From Nemertoderma westbladi (lineage: Eukaryota; Xenacoelomorpha; Nemertodermatida; Nemertodermatidae), in the NCBI GenBank assembly GCA_032718475.1, contig JAUCBJ010008396.1, positions 1-64,000 on the forward strand: a stretch of 64,000 bases of DNA, in the 5' to 3' direction. Under the pieces are notes generated by a model. The model searched no databases. It had not been told where the DNA came from and saw only the letters and a program-made list of their open reading frames with translations. Of this stretch, positions 21,501 to 31,329 are shown one piece after another (the first letter of the stretch is position 1; the number at the start of each line of letters is the position of its first letter). The position numbers and the translations under genes are program-made.

Positions 21501-22858
21501 TCGTCTGAACTGGAGTGACTCGGAGGGTTATAGTTATTGGCACTCACTCCCATACTCGATGGATCAATGATAGGTGGAGTTTTAATGATGACGCGACTAC
21601 GGATTTGTGGTGTGGATGTAAATGGGTTGTTGGATCGGGGAGTGGCGTCCCGTTCCGAGTCCCTTTCAGGCTCGTACTTGGGTACACTCGTTGTCATGGG
21701 GTTGGATGGGAAACACGGTTCCTCATTTTTCAGCATAACCGGTGGAGGATGGAACACCGGTGCTTGTGCCGATAATGTAGACTGTATCGTAGGCGGGATC
21801 TCGGGTTTCGGAAGTTTCGCCGCTGTTGGTGTAAATGACTTCTCTAATTCCGGTACCGGGATTGGTTCATATTCCTGATCTATATCCCTTTCCCAGTCCT
21901 CATAGAGTTGAATATCTCGTTCTATAAGTGCGGCTTCGTACTTTTTGTGTATGAGAATCGCTTGGGCCTCGGCGTGTTGTTTATGCATTTCTGCTTCCCA
22001 TTTACGTTGTTCGATCTCTCGTTCGGCCTCTCGTCCACGTTGTGCGGCCTCCCGTCTACGTTGTTTGGCCTGCCGTTCGGCCTCTCGTCTACGTTGTTCA
22101 GCCTCCTGTCTACGTTGTTCAGCCTCCTGTCTACGTTGTTCAGCCTCCTGTTCACATTGTTCAGCCTCCTGTTCACGTTGTGCGGCCTGCCGTTCGGCCT
22201 CTTGTTCGGCCTCTCGTTTTTGCGTTTCGGCGGCTAATACATTTTGCTCGGTTTGCAGTTGAATATATTCATCTTCCATCCGAGCTTTGAGGGCTAATGC
22301 CTTCCGTTCTCGTAGCTGGTCTCGGAGTGGTTGACCCCCTTGAGAGCTGTGTGCTGAACTGGACACCACGCTCCTAGCGCTGGAGTGCTGATTTCTAGAG
22401 GACCCCGTTCTCTTTCGATGTACTGCTGTCCTGGTGCTGGAGGTTCGCACTGATTCTGCGTCTGTTCTTTCAGCTCTCTTGTAGTACTGTTCTTCGTAGC
22501 CCCTCACGAGGCTAAGGGTCCTCCGGTGTTGTTTGCGGAATTCGTCTAGGCGTGCAACGTGTTCTTCCAATTTGGGATAATTTACCTGGTCGGTGGCGGG
22601 GATGAGTTCTTGGTACGCCTGTATCATTCTCTCATATCTTTGTAAGATACTTCGGATACTCTGAAGCTGAGTTTGTATCTCGTTGAGGGGGGTTTCGACT
22701 CCCTTAAGTTGTTTCTCTATACGTTGGTACGCTCGAGTGACTCCGCCTTTGAGAGCACCTAGTCGACGAGCCATGTTCTTGACGTTCGGTACCTCGTCGG
22801 TTTCCGAGTCTATGTGGTGATCCATCTCGTCGGTATCGGATACGTTATTTGTCGTCAT
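18335..22858 (-). CDS. BEL/Pao Gag-protease-RT polyprotein
   Basis: 1507 codons from an ATG that overlaps the stop of a small upstream ORF (ATGA at 22855-22858). In order: coiled coil (about 30-140), a Glu/Gln/Arg-rich repetitive helix (about 195-310, units like EAEQRRQ), the BEL Gag core (about 440-620, MEIRTFEGDPVDYLRFKKRF), zinc knuckles (about 720-790, CFRCLGTGHYVRDC), aspartic protease (LDNGSDGTII), and RT (about 1130-1400, GGKIRVVNDAAAMYQ, catalytic YVDDG at about 1322). It assembles the particle, processes it and copies the RNA. After about residue 1455 the frame is lost, and the tail rich in Ser is out-of-frame sequence. No stop separates gag from pol, as is usual for BEL/Pao. Confidence 0.92.
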   Translation of the reverse strand: MTTNNVSDTDEMDHHIDSETDEVPNVKNMARRLGALKGGVTRAYQRIEKQLKGVETPLNEIQTQLQSIRSILQRYERMIQAYQELIPATDQVNYPKLEEHVARLDEFRKQHRRTLSLVRGYEEQYYKRAERTDAESVRTSSTRTAVHRKRTGSSRNQHSSARSVVSSSAHSSQGGQPLRDQLRERKALALKARMEDEYIQLQTEQNVLAAETQKREAEQEAERQAAQREQEAEQCEQEAEQRRQEAEQRRQEAEQRRREAERQAKQRRREAAQRGREAEREIEQRKWEAEMHKQHAEAQAILIHKKYEAALIERDIQLYEDWERDIDQEYEPIPVPELEKSFTPTAAKLPKPEIPPTIQSTLSAQAPVFHPPPVMLKNEEPCFPSNPMTTSVPKYEPERDSERDATPRSNNPFTSTPQIRSRVIIKTPPIIDPSSMGVSANNYNPPSHSSSDDVSIIRALENRLAMPKMEIRTFEGDPVDYLRFKKRFFAQIGSTDIADAQKLVYLSQYLGDKPRRIIACFEGGSHEAYYDAWKTLDKRYGNTGTIINKTLERLIQDAGSLGDPQNIQEFSDSMKDAYYTLKPLNKEDQVNNILNLRQIARKFPGRLQSKWAYKCVDLRRRHPDRDPSFLEMSTFLDDISEAMNDSMFSKQSLAKLDGIESNSRSKIPPPKPRFRPPPVSTMAITMAEDSDDEDYEEPTSAEEWACYLANWAPEREGITNSILCLFCGEKHKVEFCRKFQFAKLVPRFEAIMKHRGCFRCLGTGHYVRDCDQRSCCAVCNDQRHHTLLHILANFDFTTLPFRIEAKLRGETNHVFKGTRTTQRRETNPFKISTDTPQVTNISATINLINRCYMVFAKVIPVRIQGVGKSLTTLAFLDNGSDGTIIDRDFLEQLGLEYEPCKRPMQTITDNREVESGEVQLQMEGVMKGYETVKLTIKNALVHTDLRVRFRQSAEYAPLIQLDRDDVDLRCPQLDVNRITLLIGLDTPELHIPTGDIARSIKQDDGFYAERTIMGWTLCGIKEETTDTYTYLPKCQIKENATSVGYCSATDLDEDLFLETEKTQQEMTKYFNLETQEFAEKDENPSEEDQYCMDVLDQAMFKDGHWCSPMLWKDQNKPMANNASMALRRLKGILRRLNDQPEIKEKYNTVIQGYLDDGLAEMVPRNELQGGKRTYYLPTHYVVEARKGGKIRVVNDAAAMYQGESLNSQLYTGPNIYSTLIGVLIRFRENRVAFTCDIKAMFHQVRTLPRDSDCLRILWTDKTLTQQEISQLTIKDVDIMRMVVRIFGAKDSPVACSDMLKRTATMCENEFPPTVIETIRRCFYVDDGCTGADNVDEAYRLAMGMVECLKKGGFPLVKFRSHDKTLMEKFPEDIRLENNKMYSEDVEHRVLGIEWDIESDEFIFKYKPLPKPMTKRGCLSIKSAIFDPLNFISPVTLAGMNLIKEMWIEGLGWDEELPHTSASNGENGRSSSNTYILCGYLDRSSSINYPPISSSSIPSRMLRIPELA

Positions 22859-23046
22859 TGTAGCGCCTCGTCGATAGCTAGATATGCGATGTCATAAAAC
22901 AGTTCCTCGTAGGTATTGTACTCAGCTTGGACCACCCGTACGGTAATCCTGAATCGTCCGACGTTCGTTCCTTGTACTTCAACCTCGACGTGCCAGATTC
23001 CTGGCTCAACTTGGATTATATCAATGGGTGTGATCGATACTTCCAT
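22855..23046 (-). CDS. Small ORF upstream of gag in BEL element, ATGA-coupled
   Basis: 63 codons (MEVSITPIDIIQVEPGIWHV ... AYLAIDEALQ). Its TGA stop shares ATGA with the gag start, the arrangement seen where ribosomes terminate and reinitiate. Composition (beta-rich, acidic) looks like real protein. Not a recognised family; it may be a leader peptide that sets the gag translation rate. Confidence 0.5.
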   Translation of the reverse strand: MEVSITPIDIIQVEPGIWHVEVEVQGTNVGRFRITVRVVQAEYNTYEELFYDIAYLAIDEALQ

Positions 23047-23261
23047 TCCCTGTTAACAACTCTCCAAATATGTGATCTGCCGACTACGAGTTGGTTAGAT
23101 CGAGTTTGTTGATTAATTAAACCACGACTTAGTCTTAACTCAAATACCAGAGTTTCCTCGTAGTGGGTGCTGGCAAGCACGTAGAGAGTTTTGAAGAGTA
23201 TTGTAGGATTCTCAACTTCCACCAGTTGAAGTTGGCCGCGTTTTATTCTCAATTTTGACAC
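23016..23261 (-). CDS. First small ORF of BEL element leader
   Basis: 81 codons (MSKLRIKRGQLQLVEVENPT ...), starting 33 bp inside the 5' LTR and overlapping the next small ORF by 31 bp. The three frames overlap in a chain up to gag. No family recognised; expression is inferred only from arrangement. Confidence 0.4.
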   Translation of the reverse strand: MSKLRIKRGQLQLVEVENPTILFKTLYVLASTHYEETLVFELRLSRGLINQQTRSNQLVVGRSHIWRVVNREWKYRSHPLI

Positions 23262-23293
23262 CCTGTCAAAATTGACCGAATTATTCTCAATTT

Positions 23294-24787
23294 TGTTGCC
23301 GTTATCCCAACACCAGGGGGGAAAAACGCCGATGCTGGAGACGTGACTTTACAGACCACTGAGCCCCGGCCAGTCACCGGATATTGATTGTGGAGAAGGA
23401 ATGATTTCTGAGATGCAGGTTGCGGTTGAGAAAAAGCTGCATTAGTTGGATATACTCTTTAATGTAACTGAACTCTGTTGAACCTGATTGAGAATAATTT
23501 TGGGCTTCCCCAAATCAATATACACCAAATATTCACAATAATTATACACGACAATATAAATCCCTACAGTATATTATTTAATTACCCACTGTTCACTCAG
23601 ATTTTAGCCTAACTAATGTTCCCCAGATTTTCCCTCGGTCCTAGTCTTGATGCCGTAGTGTCGGTGTCGGTCGACCCTGTCGCGTGTCCGTTCCACCCCT
23701 CCCGAACCCCGAAGGGAACGATCATCGAGAACCAGCACGGCTTGGCTAAGGGTCGGTCCAGTCGGTAGACTCTGTCGCGTATCCGTACCACCCCTCTCAA
23801 ACCCCGAAGGGATCGGTCATCGAGAACCAGTACGGCTTGGCTAGGAGTCTGTCGTGTCGGTGGACCCGTTCGCGTGTCCGTCCCACCCCTCACGAACCCC
23901 GAAGGGTTCGATCATCGAGAACCAGTACGGCTTGGCTAGGGGTCCTTCGGTTCATCGCAGAAACCCAACCACCTAGGCTTTCTGAGTCCCTTTCAGGCTC
24001 GTAGTCGCTTCGGCAGCCGAGAAACTGCTCCGAACAGTCGGTAGGCCAGTAGAGTCTAGTCCTTTGTCTTTCGACCCCGTCGCGTGTCCGTCCCACCCCT
24101 CACGAACCCCGAAGGGAACGAACATCGAGAACCAGTACGGCTTGGCTAAAGGGTCTGTCGTCGGTTCCCGTCGCAAATCCCTGGTGCAAGCAGCCGGCGT
24201 TCCGATGTCCTTTTCAGGCTCGTAGTAACTGCTGTTGACCAGAGACCGCTAAGGGCAGTCCTCGTCAAACCCTTCCTCTGTAAGTCGGTAGACCCTTTCG
24301 CGTGTCCGTCCCACCCCTCACAAACCCCGAAGGGAACGATCATCGAGAACCAGTACGGCTTGGCTAGGGGTCTGTCGTGTCGTTTCCCGTCGCAAGTCCC
24401 TGACACAAGCAGCTGGCGTTCCGATGTCCTTTTCAGGCTCGTAATAACTGCTGTTGGCCAGGGACCGCTAAGGGCAGTCCTTGTCCTTTAGGCCTGGTGC
24501 GTTACCAAATCCACCTCTACAGGCAGCTGGAAGTTGGCCAGGGCCTAATAGTAATCAGGCTAACCTGAATACTGCTTGAATTTTCCATCCCCCCCTGGCC
24601 CTTATAAACATGAAATTAGTCCCGTACCCTGTAAGTCGCCCCAAAGTTCGCCCATAAATCGCCCCCAGTTTATAGAATGTGCCCAAAACCCATGGTCCCG
24701 CACCCAGTAGTAATATCGGAATAATCATTTTAAATTAATACAAAAAATATTCAACTCGCGTTATGGAAAGTTGAAATACCGCGAACA
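23294..24787 (-). repeat. 5' LTR of the BEL/Pao element
   Basis: 1494 bp, same length as the 3' LTR and about 99.3% identical by eye. Starts TGTTCGCGG on the element strand and ends CGGCAACA. It should hold the promoter and transcription start. It carries the same five internal UUCG-hairpin blocks. Confidence 0.92.
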
Positions 24788-24792
24788 AAACT
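24788..24792. repeat. Target site duplication AAACT (right)
   Basis: Matches 11055-11059 exactly. Confidence 0.85.
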
Positions 24793-25084
24793 CAAAAAAA
24801 TCAAAAAAATCAAAAAACTAAAATTACCCAAATCGCACCAAATCAAAATAAACCTTATAACAGCAACACGGGCTATCTGACGATATGGATTAGATCAATG
24901 TAGCGGATAGCGACCATTGAAGGGCTTCTTATGCATGCAAAGGAAAATATGATCAGACCCAAATCACACAGTCAGACCTGATTTTTTGCTGATCAAATAC
25001 CGGTAGGTGACTTTGCTGATATGCAGTAACATTTTATGGTACAATTTGATGCGAAAATGTTTTGGCCAGTACTCTGAACCTTCC

Positions 25085-25440
25085 ATTGGGGTCTCAGGTC
25101 ACGCGCATACCGTGGTCACTGTATCTGGCACCTGATTGGCTCAAATATTCAAACGCTGAAAACTTACATGCCTTGACAATTAGTGATAAGATTTTATTCG
25201 AATATGTTTTGGATGGTGTTCTGAATCTCGCGTTGAGGTCCCAAGTCACCGCCATACCGTGGTCATCAGATACGGCGCCTGATTGGCTAATTCTTTGAAC
25301 GACGATAACCCCTCGAGTTTGCTTCACTTTGGGATGAAGTTTGAAAGCTAAGAATATTCTCTGGAGTATGCCCAACTCACTGACGATGTTTTATAGCTGT
25401 TGGATTGTCGGTTTTTCCTACGTGGTCTATGATTGGTTAA
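25085..25440. repeat. Two to three diverged repeats of about 145-180 bp
   Basis: GGTCACGCGCATACCGTGGT ... CTGATTGGCTCAAATATTC (25098-25150) is repeated as AGTCACCGCCATACCGTGGT ... CTGATTGGCTAATTCTTTG (25243-25298), and more weakly as CCTACGTGGTCTATGATTGG (25417-25436). Small ORFs here are chance. The rest of 24793-26385 holds no gene that I can see; C16 lies at 25802-25817. Confidence 0.6.
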
Positions 25441-26122
25441 TTTTTTGAAAGGCTATATCTCAATAAGTATTCACTTTGGAATGATGAAGTTTATTTTAAA
25501 TGTTCTCTAGAGTGTTTCCGATCCCACTAAAGACATCCAAATGCTGTATGACTACCGGTTTCACGCTTTTGATTGTTTGAATATGCATGAAAATTTTGCA
25601 TATAATATATCAAGAAGAATTAATTTTTGCACAAGGAAATAATACTTACAATGCTCTCTGACATGTCTGGTGTATTTTAAAATCACTGGGGTTGAACAAT
25701 TGTAATTGGAATACACCTTCATAATTTCAGTCCATAGTTACCCAACCCCAGCTATAGTATATGGTTTCCCCCGACCCTTCCACCCCCAAATACCAACCCA
25801 ACCCCCCCCCCCCCCCCAGCCCCACCAAAGAAATGTTTTATTTAACATATATTTACAATAACTAATTGCTGTGGAATACTGTATATATTATTATTGATGA
25901 CTACTGATTCGTATGCATGGTTGAAAATTTTGCACATAATTTCAAGAAGAATTCACGATCGCAAATAATTAAAATTTATATAATGTTCTCTGGTATCTCT
26001 GGTGTGTTCCAAAAGACCTCCACTTCCACCAGCTTAGGGTTATGTGTTACTTCCACAAATAATACACGTAATATAATAACACAAGTAATACAAACACAAG
26101 TAATATAAATTGGGGGGGTTTA

Positions 26123-26156
26123 TGCGCCTGTCGATTTATACGAATCGACAGGCGCA
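26123..26156. repeat. Perfect 14-bp inverted repeat
   Basis: TGCGCCTGTCGATT, loop TATACG, AATCGACAGGCGCA. GC-rich arms in AT-rich surroundings and no T tract after it. It could be the tip of a decayed hairpin element; no function can be assigned. Confidence 0.8.
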
Positions 26157-26384
26157 ACAAAAGTATTTGGAATATTATGCCCATGTATATTTATATATGT
26201 AAGCTTTCAAGTATAAACAAAACTGACCTTAACAAAATCAAGGTAGGCATTTGTTATTTTCCATCAGCAACATGGGCTTTAACTTTTAACTTTACATGGC
26301 ATTAATAATACTGTAATATTCTAGAACAATACCACATGGCCAACGCCGTCGGCCATGCACTCGCACGGCGCAAATGCTCCATTT

Positions 26385-26822
26385 GCGCTCTCCACCTGGA
26401 TGGCACATTCACAAGAAACCTACGTCGGGTTCACTGTATCAAGTACAATGCACATACCCAACCAGACATTACATAACATTGGAGGTGTCCCATTGTTTCT
26501 TGAACAAAGCCGCCTCCACTACGCAGTACATTGCATTCTCTTTGAGGACCAGCAAGTGCATAATCGTGCTTTGGCAGTCAAATGGAGGAAATAGGTAAGG
26601 TGGTCCGATGACTTTCTTAAGAAGCCTCTTTAAGGACACTGTCCTTGAAGATGCGGATAATCTCGCGAACGGAGTTGTAGCGGTGCAATTTTATCGACAA
26701 CAACAAGCCGCCGGCATAGCATTCTTAATTGACCTGAGGATGGCACAAATGTTTTTCATAAGCCATCATAGCATCTCAATGTGCCGCAGCAATACAGCAG
26801 GCCGATTACAGTATTATAGATA
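26385..26822 (+). mobile_element. RTE-like 3' fragment, decayed
   Basis: Starts at GATGGCACATTCACAAGAAA and follows the C-terminal RT region of the 8026 element (CGGGTTCACTGTATCAAGTACAATG), through ACTTTCTTAAGAAGCCTC and GACACTGTCCTTGAAGATGC, to GCAGCAATACAGCAGGCCGA. Many substitutions and gaps; no long frame. Confidence 0.8.
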
Positions 26823-26936
26823 GATACAGTAGGTAGTTGAGCTCAACAAATTTGCAACTCAACTGCGTTGTGATGGCTACACTGAACTGGGTGTAAAGCT
26901 ATAGAGGTCCAGAGCTCTGGAAGAGGCCAGTAGCCT

Positions 26937-28243
26937 GCATAGACGGTGTTCGGACACTTCCCCCCCGGACACTTCCCCCCCGGACACTTCCCCCCCGGAC
27001 ACTTTCCCCCGGACACTTCCCCCCCGGACAGTTCCCCCCCGCTCTAGTAGGACACTTCCCCCCCGGACACTTCCCCCCCAGACACTTCCCCCCCGCGGTC
27101 ACTTCCCCCCCCCCCCCCCCCGACTGTTCTTAACTTCGCACATTCGTATTTTTCATTTTGTAAGGTAAACGGACCGCTTGTATCCAGTTTCGTAGCTCAG
27201 AAAGTGATCTTTTGCATCCCGATTTTACATTTTATATCCAAGTTTTATTTATGGGTATTATCAATGCAATTACATCGTATTGTTTGCTAATCTTTAAACA
27301 ATTAATTATATTAGATGACCTATAAATTCCATCCCCGGAATGATATACTGTTTTTATTAACTATAGAATTATAATAATTAATTGTTTTAATTATAGGTAT
27401 TATTATGTAATAGTCTTCTTCAAATTGTAGCAGATGGGGATGAAAGGGTAAAATCTCTCAGGGTAAAATCGACATGCGTCGACCTGTATTCTGTGTTCAG
27501 CATTACATATTGATATATATATTACTACTATACATACTATATAGATATTATACACACTACATATTAAATTTCCTGGTTACTTGCAATATTTTTAATAGGA
27601 TTTTGTTGAATTATATAATATTGTAGTAATTTATATATTAAATTGGTTAACATTCAATACAGCTCCTACTTTAGGCTTAGTCAATTTATTATCTGATGAT
27701 ACAAACATGAATTAATTATTTCAAAGTGGTCTTAAGTCTTTCACCACGGGCACTCAGGGAAATGCCGGGGTCTGGGGGCGATAACCCCCAACAAAAGAAG
27801 CGGGGGTTTGGGGGCGGTAGCCCCCAACAAAAGAAGCGGGGGTTTGGGGGCGGCAGCCCCAATTAAAATAAATTAAAAGAATTAAAGGAATTAAAAGAAA
27901 ATCAAACAAAATGTGACTATAAAAATGTTTCTTTTATAATTTTGAAAAAACTTGTCTAGATGCAACTTGTCCTGTAACCATCTTTAACTTTTGTTTATTA
28001 CTTTGATGCACCCAGATTAATTTTAACACTTTAACTGGGGGGGAAGTGTCCGGGGGGCAAGTGTCCGGGGGGGAAGTGTCCTACTTGGGCGGGGGGAAGT
28101 GTCCGGGGGGGAAGTGTCCTACTTGGGCGGGGGGAAGTGTCCGGGGGGGGAAGTGTCCTACTTGGGCGGGGGGAAGTGTCCGGGGGGAAAGTGTCCGGGG
28201 GGGGAAGTGTCCGGGGGGGAAGTGTCCTAGATCCGCATAGACG
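26937..28243. mobile_element. Foldback-like element with minisatellite inverted arms and 9-bp TSD
   Basis: The direct repeat GCATAGACG flanks the unit at 26937-26945 and 28235-28243. Inside, the left arm (about 26950-27121) is a tandem array of GGACACTTCCCCCC and the right arm (about 28038-28230) is the reverse complement, GGGGGGAAGTGTCC. Both arms also share the variant AGTAGGACAC/GTGTCCTACT. Inverted arms made of short tandem repeats, with a 9-bp duplication, match the foldback (FB/TU) type or a Mutator-like element. The 0.9-kb centre has no ORF but has three tandem GGGGGC...GCCCCC hairpins at 27770-27862. Probably non-autonomous. Confidence 0.6.
27770..27862. repeat. Three tandem G/C hairpin units
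   Basis: GTCTGGGGGCGATAACCCCC, then twice AACAAAAGAAGCGGGGGTTT followed by GGGGGCGGTAGCCCCC. A unit of about 42 bp, each with a G5-loop-C5 hairpin. Lies in the centre of the foldback-like element. Confidence 0.75.
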
Positions 28244-28558
28244 AATATCCTCTTTTATTTGTTGAGGTAAGTTCCACAAACATATTCTTCACCCAGCCAA
28301 CGCAAATACCTACGATGTTTAGTCCTACATTCAATTACATCGTTTTTGTACTTATGGAATTAATAATTTTGCAAAAGATTGTAATGATTGGGGTTGAATG
28401 GAAGAAGTTCAGAGCCAACCTTCTGCCGTAATTTTGCCATGGTACCTTCCAAACTTCTGATCAAACTCCAAATATTACGTTTCCTTTCACAATATCGCAT
28501 TTAATCTAGAAGAGTCAACCCTAACCCTACCTATTATCTGGCGTTGTTTCTGTTTTAG

Positions 28559-28729
28559 GTGATCTGGGTTGTTCATGTTGTCTAGCACAAGGATTTTGTA
28601 AGAAAGGCTCATGCAAAAAATGTTCCCCCGGTTACTACCAATCAAATGCAGGACAAGGTGAATGTATTCCGTGTCCGTCTGGAAGTACGAGTCTTAGTAA
28701 CCATACTGCCTGTCTGCCATGTCCTGTAG
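28559..28729 (+). CDS. Exon, GCC2/GCC3-like Cys-rich repeats
   Basis: Acceptor TGTTTTAG at 28551-28558, donor GTAG|GTTAGT at 28730; phase 1 in and out, 171 bp. Encodes DLGCSCCLAQGFCKKGSC followed by KCSPGYYQSNAGQGECIPC and a second half-unit ending LPCPVG. The spacing of Cys pairs and the PGYY...G.G.C..C pattern is diagnostic for the family. Confidence 0.85.
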
Positions 28730-28915
28730 GTTAGTCTCTGTACACAGCTGTCTTAAAAATAGCTAAATAATCATAAAAACTAACAAAACTAAAATCTTCG
28801 ATTATTCATATTCCATTTAACTTGTGCCAATTCTTATCTAAAAAACGGCTTAGGATATTATTAAATTTGTGTCATACATAATACAGTCATCTAAAGTACC
28901 TTATGTAATATTTAG

Positions 28916-29068
28916 GTCATTACGCTCCACTCCCTGAGTCCAGTCAGTGCTTTCCATGTCCGGCCGGAACATTCCAGGATAAAACAAATCAAACTGGCTG
29001 CAACTCTTGCCCTCTAGGTCAATATTCTGCGTCGCCTGGGTCATATCAGTGCGACAAGTGCCTTTCAG
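28916..29068 (+). CDS. Exon, GCC2/GCC3-like Cys-rich repeats
   Basis: Acceptor AATATTTAG ending at 28915, donor TCAG|GTTAGT at 29069; 153 bp, phase 1 in and out. Encodes HYAPLPESSQCFPCPAGTFQ and CNSCPLGQYSASPGSYQC, two consecutive half-repeats. 153 bp (51 codons) recurs in three exons of this gene, so the repeat unit was spread by exon duplication. Confidence 0.88.
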
Positions 29069-29228
29069 GTTAGTAGTAATTCAGATCAGTTGAAGATATT
29101 ATTCACAGGAAAATTTACAATAGCTCATAAATATTAATATTGCCTGAAAAAATAGATCAGTTCAGATCTATGAATATCCAGCCTATTAATTACTGTCTAA
29201 TGTATCTTTTATAATTACTGGTCTGCAG

Positions 29229-29381
29229 GAACATACAGTGACATTGTGAATGCAACGGAATGTACCAACTGCACTGCCGGTTGGTTCCAGAACAAAACAT
29301 CACAAACGAGTTGTATAAGCTGTCTCCCTGGTTACTATAATAACCAATCATCATCGACGTCTTGCAAATCATGCGACCCAG
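29229..29381 (+). CDS. Exon, GCC2/GCC3-like Cys-rich repeats
   Basis: Acceptor GGTCTGCAG ending at 29228, donor CCCAG|GTATGT at 29382; 153 bp, phase 1 in and out. Encodes TYSDIVNATECTNCTAGW, then CISCLPGYYNNQSSSTSC and KSCDPG. Several N-x-S/T sequons. Confidence 0.88.
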
Positions 29382-30188
29382 GTATGTAGGTATGTAGGCC
29401 TCTAAGGATAAAATAATAACTAATTATAATTGCCATTTATTACATGTGAATTACCACATGTTAAACAGCTCCTCATGGGATTAAGAACTACACACCAAGC
29501 CCGCTTTATTTGAAATGTAATATTTTCGTTAGCAAAGCAGTGCTGAATAACCGGCTGATAGGCAATTAGCTCTAGCGGCATTGACAGGAGAGTTAGGCAG
29601 CTCAGTTGCTGACTGCATAGAGCTACTACAAGCAGTGGAGTATTTATGGTGGCCACTGCCACAGTACTTTCACATCACGACAAGATGTATTGATAATATG
29701 TTCCTGTGGTAGGCAACTTTTAATCTTGATCTCATGCTTATTTCATGAACTCTTACTGAGACTGAGATGACACATGTAGAGGATGAAGATGTAGAGACTC
29801 TTTGTGCAATAACAGGTTCACCGCGACGCCATGTACCATAATAATCGTTATAAACATAAGACAGTAAAAAATTGGGAAGTTTATTCCATACAATCTTTGA
29901 AGAATCCTTCAAAGAATCATATTTCTATGGTTCATAGAATGTAAACAGGTGCAATCATCACCCAACAAGCAGTGTAGCTATTTTTTATTATTCTTTGAAA
30001 GTAGTCAAAAAAATTGGGATGATTAAATAATACTTAAGCCAGTTTTGTACAAGCACTACTATTTTATCATCTTCGCTATTTTTATGATACCTACCGGTAC
30101 CACATTATTGTAGGTCTTTGTGAAAAATAGTATGACACAAATTAAACAACGTAACAATTATTGTCCTATTTATTATGTATCCTCTCAG

Positions 30189-30311
30189 GAACATTTAACC
30201 AACATAAGGCGTCAACAAACTGCACCGAATGTAAAAAAGGTAAATCACAGCCCTTAAGTGGACAGACGGAATGCATTGCTTGTGATCCAGGGAAATATAG
30301 CAACACAACAG
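30189..30311 (+). CDS. Exon, GCC2/GCC3-like Cys-rich repeats
   Basis: Acceptor CCTCTCAG ending at 30188, donor ACAG|GTAATA at 30312; 123 bp, phase 1 in and out. Encodes NQHKASTNCTECKKGKSQPL and ECIACDPGKYSNTTG. The donor is weaker than the others (GTAATA). Confidence 0.83.
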
Positions 30312-31329
30312 GTAATAAAAGTATAACTTATTATCATTGTAAAAATTAATAAAATATTTTGCAAGAAAAGTAGCAACTGAGTATTGGGTAAAAATTTTTT
30401 TTTTTTAAATAAATAAATATAAATCGTTCAAACATGGTTTGGTCTTTAGATGTCAACTTGCCACTCAGCCTCAAAACATGACATTGGGGTGGCTTCCAGT
30501 CAGCCCCAAAACATGACATTGGGGTGGGGCTACCCGGCAAAGATTCACGGCGTTAAATTAAAAGTTGCTCGCCCCAATATTTTTAACTATAGTATCCTGG
30601 TTATCATCCACGTTATCATCCACGTATCCTATTTGCTATACAATGCTACTGCAGTGAGTGCAGGATAGCACACTGCAGGGTGCAGACCAATATGTACTAC
30701 ATTATTGTATATATTTAGGTACTGTATGGGGTGGTTTTACTATTGTAACGCTGATTAACACAGATGTTTTTTATGTGCAAATAATTTGTTTCTAGGAAGA
30801 TTGTAAAAAGGCTTTGCTAAAATATAATTGGTTTTATTATAATAATGAGAACATTTTGCGAAAATAACACGAAAATTTGATGTAATTGCAATGCTTTCCT
30901 ATCGTCCATTGAACCAAGCTTCTGCTAAAATATAATTAGGTTTATCATAATGATTTAGCAGCAATAACTGGATAATTGCTTACTGGAAAATAAATGTAAT
31001 TGCAATACATTCCTTTGTACCACATCCACAGTAACACATCCATATATAATCATATAGATATTGCGTCAGCATGTTTAACTTCGTCTAGCTAGCTACAGTA
31101 TTCTCATTGGAGACTGTGTACATTGCAATGCGATAAGATCAGCTGTAGATTCCGATGCTACGACATCAGATAATGTTCGTTTCTTGGCAAGTTCTAATTC
31201 CCAGAATTTTCGTAGATTTTCCCTCTTGTATAAATATTTGTCAGGAAGTTACAGCTCCCCTTCCCATTACTATTTTTGATGCAACTATTTTACTTATAAA
31301 GACAGGACTGGACGCAAAAAAATGCATCA

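Larger units (their letters stand above)
11060..24787 (-). mobile_element. Complete BEL/Pao LTR retrotransposon
   Basis: Two 1494-bp direct repeats (11060-12553 and 23294-24787) start TG and end CA, are flanked by AAACT duplications, and enclose gag, protease, RT, RNase H and integrase on the minus strand in the BEL/Pao order. I count about eleven differences between the LTRs, about 0.7%, so insertion was recent. A purine tract (complement of the C9 run at 12556-12564) abuts the 3' LTR. I could not identify a clear tRNA primer site after the 5' LTR. At 13.7 kb it is long for the superfamily because of a 3.6-kb region between integrase and the 3' LTR. It lies antisense in an intron of the Cys-rich gene. 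Confidence 0.93.

Noticed and set aside
28046-28279. Pro- or Gly/Lys-rich ORFs in the G/C repeat arms
   Set aside because: They are translations of a 14-bp repeat in the foldback-like arm and change frame between copies.
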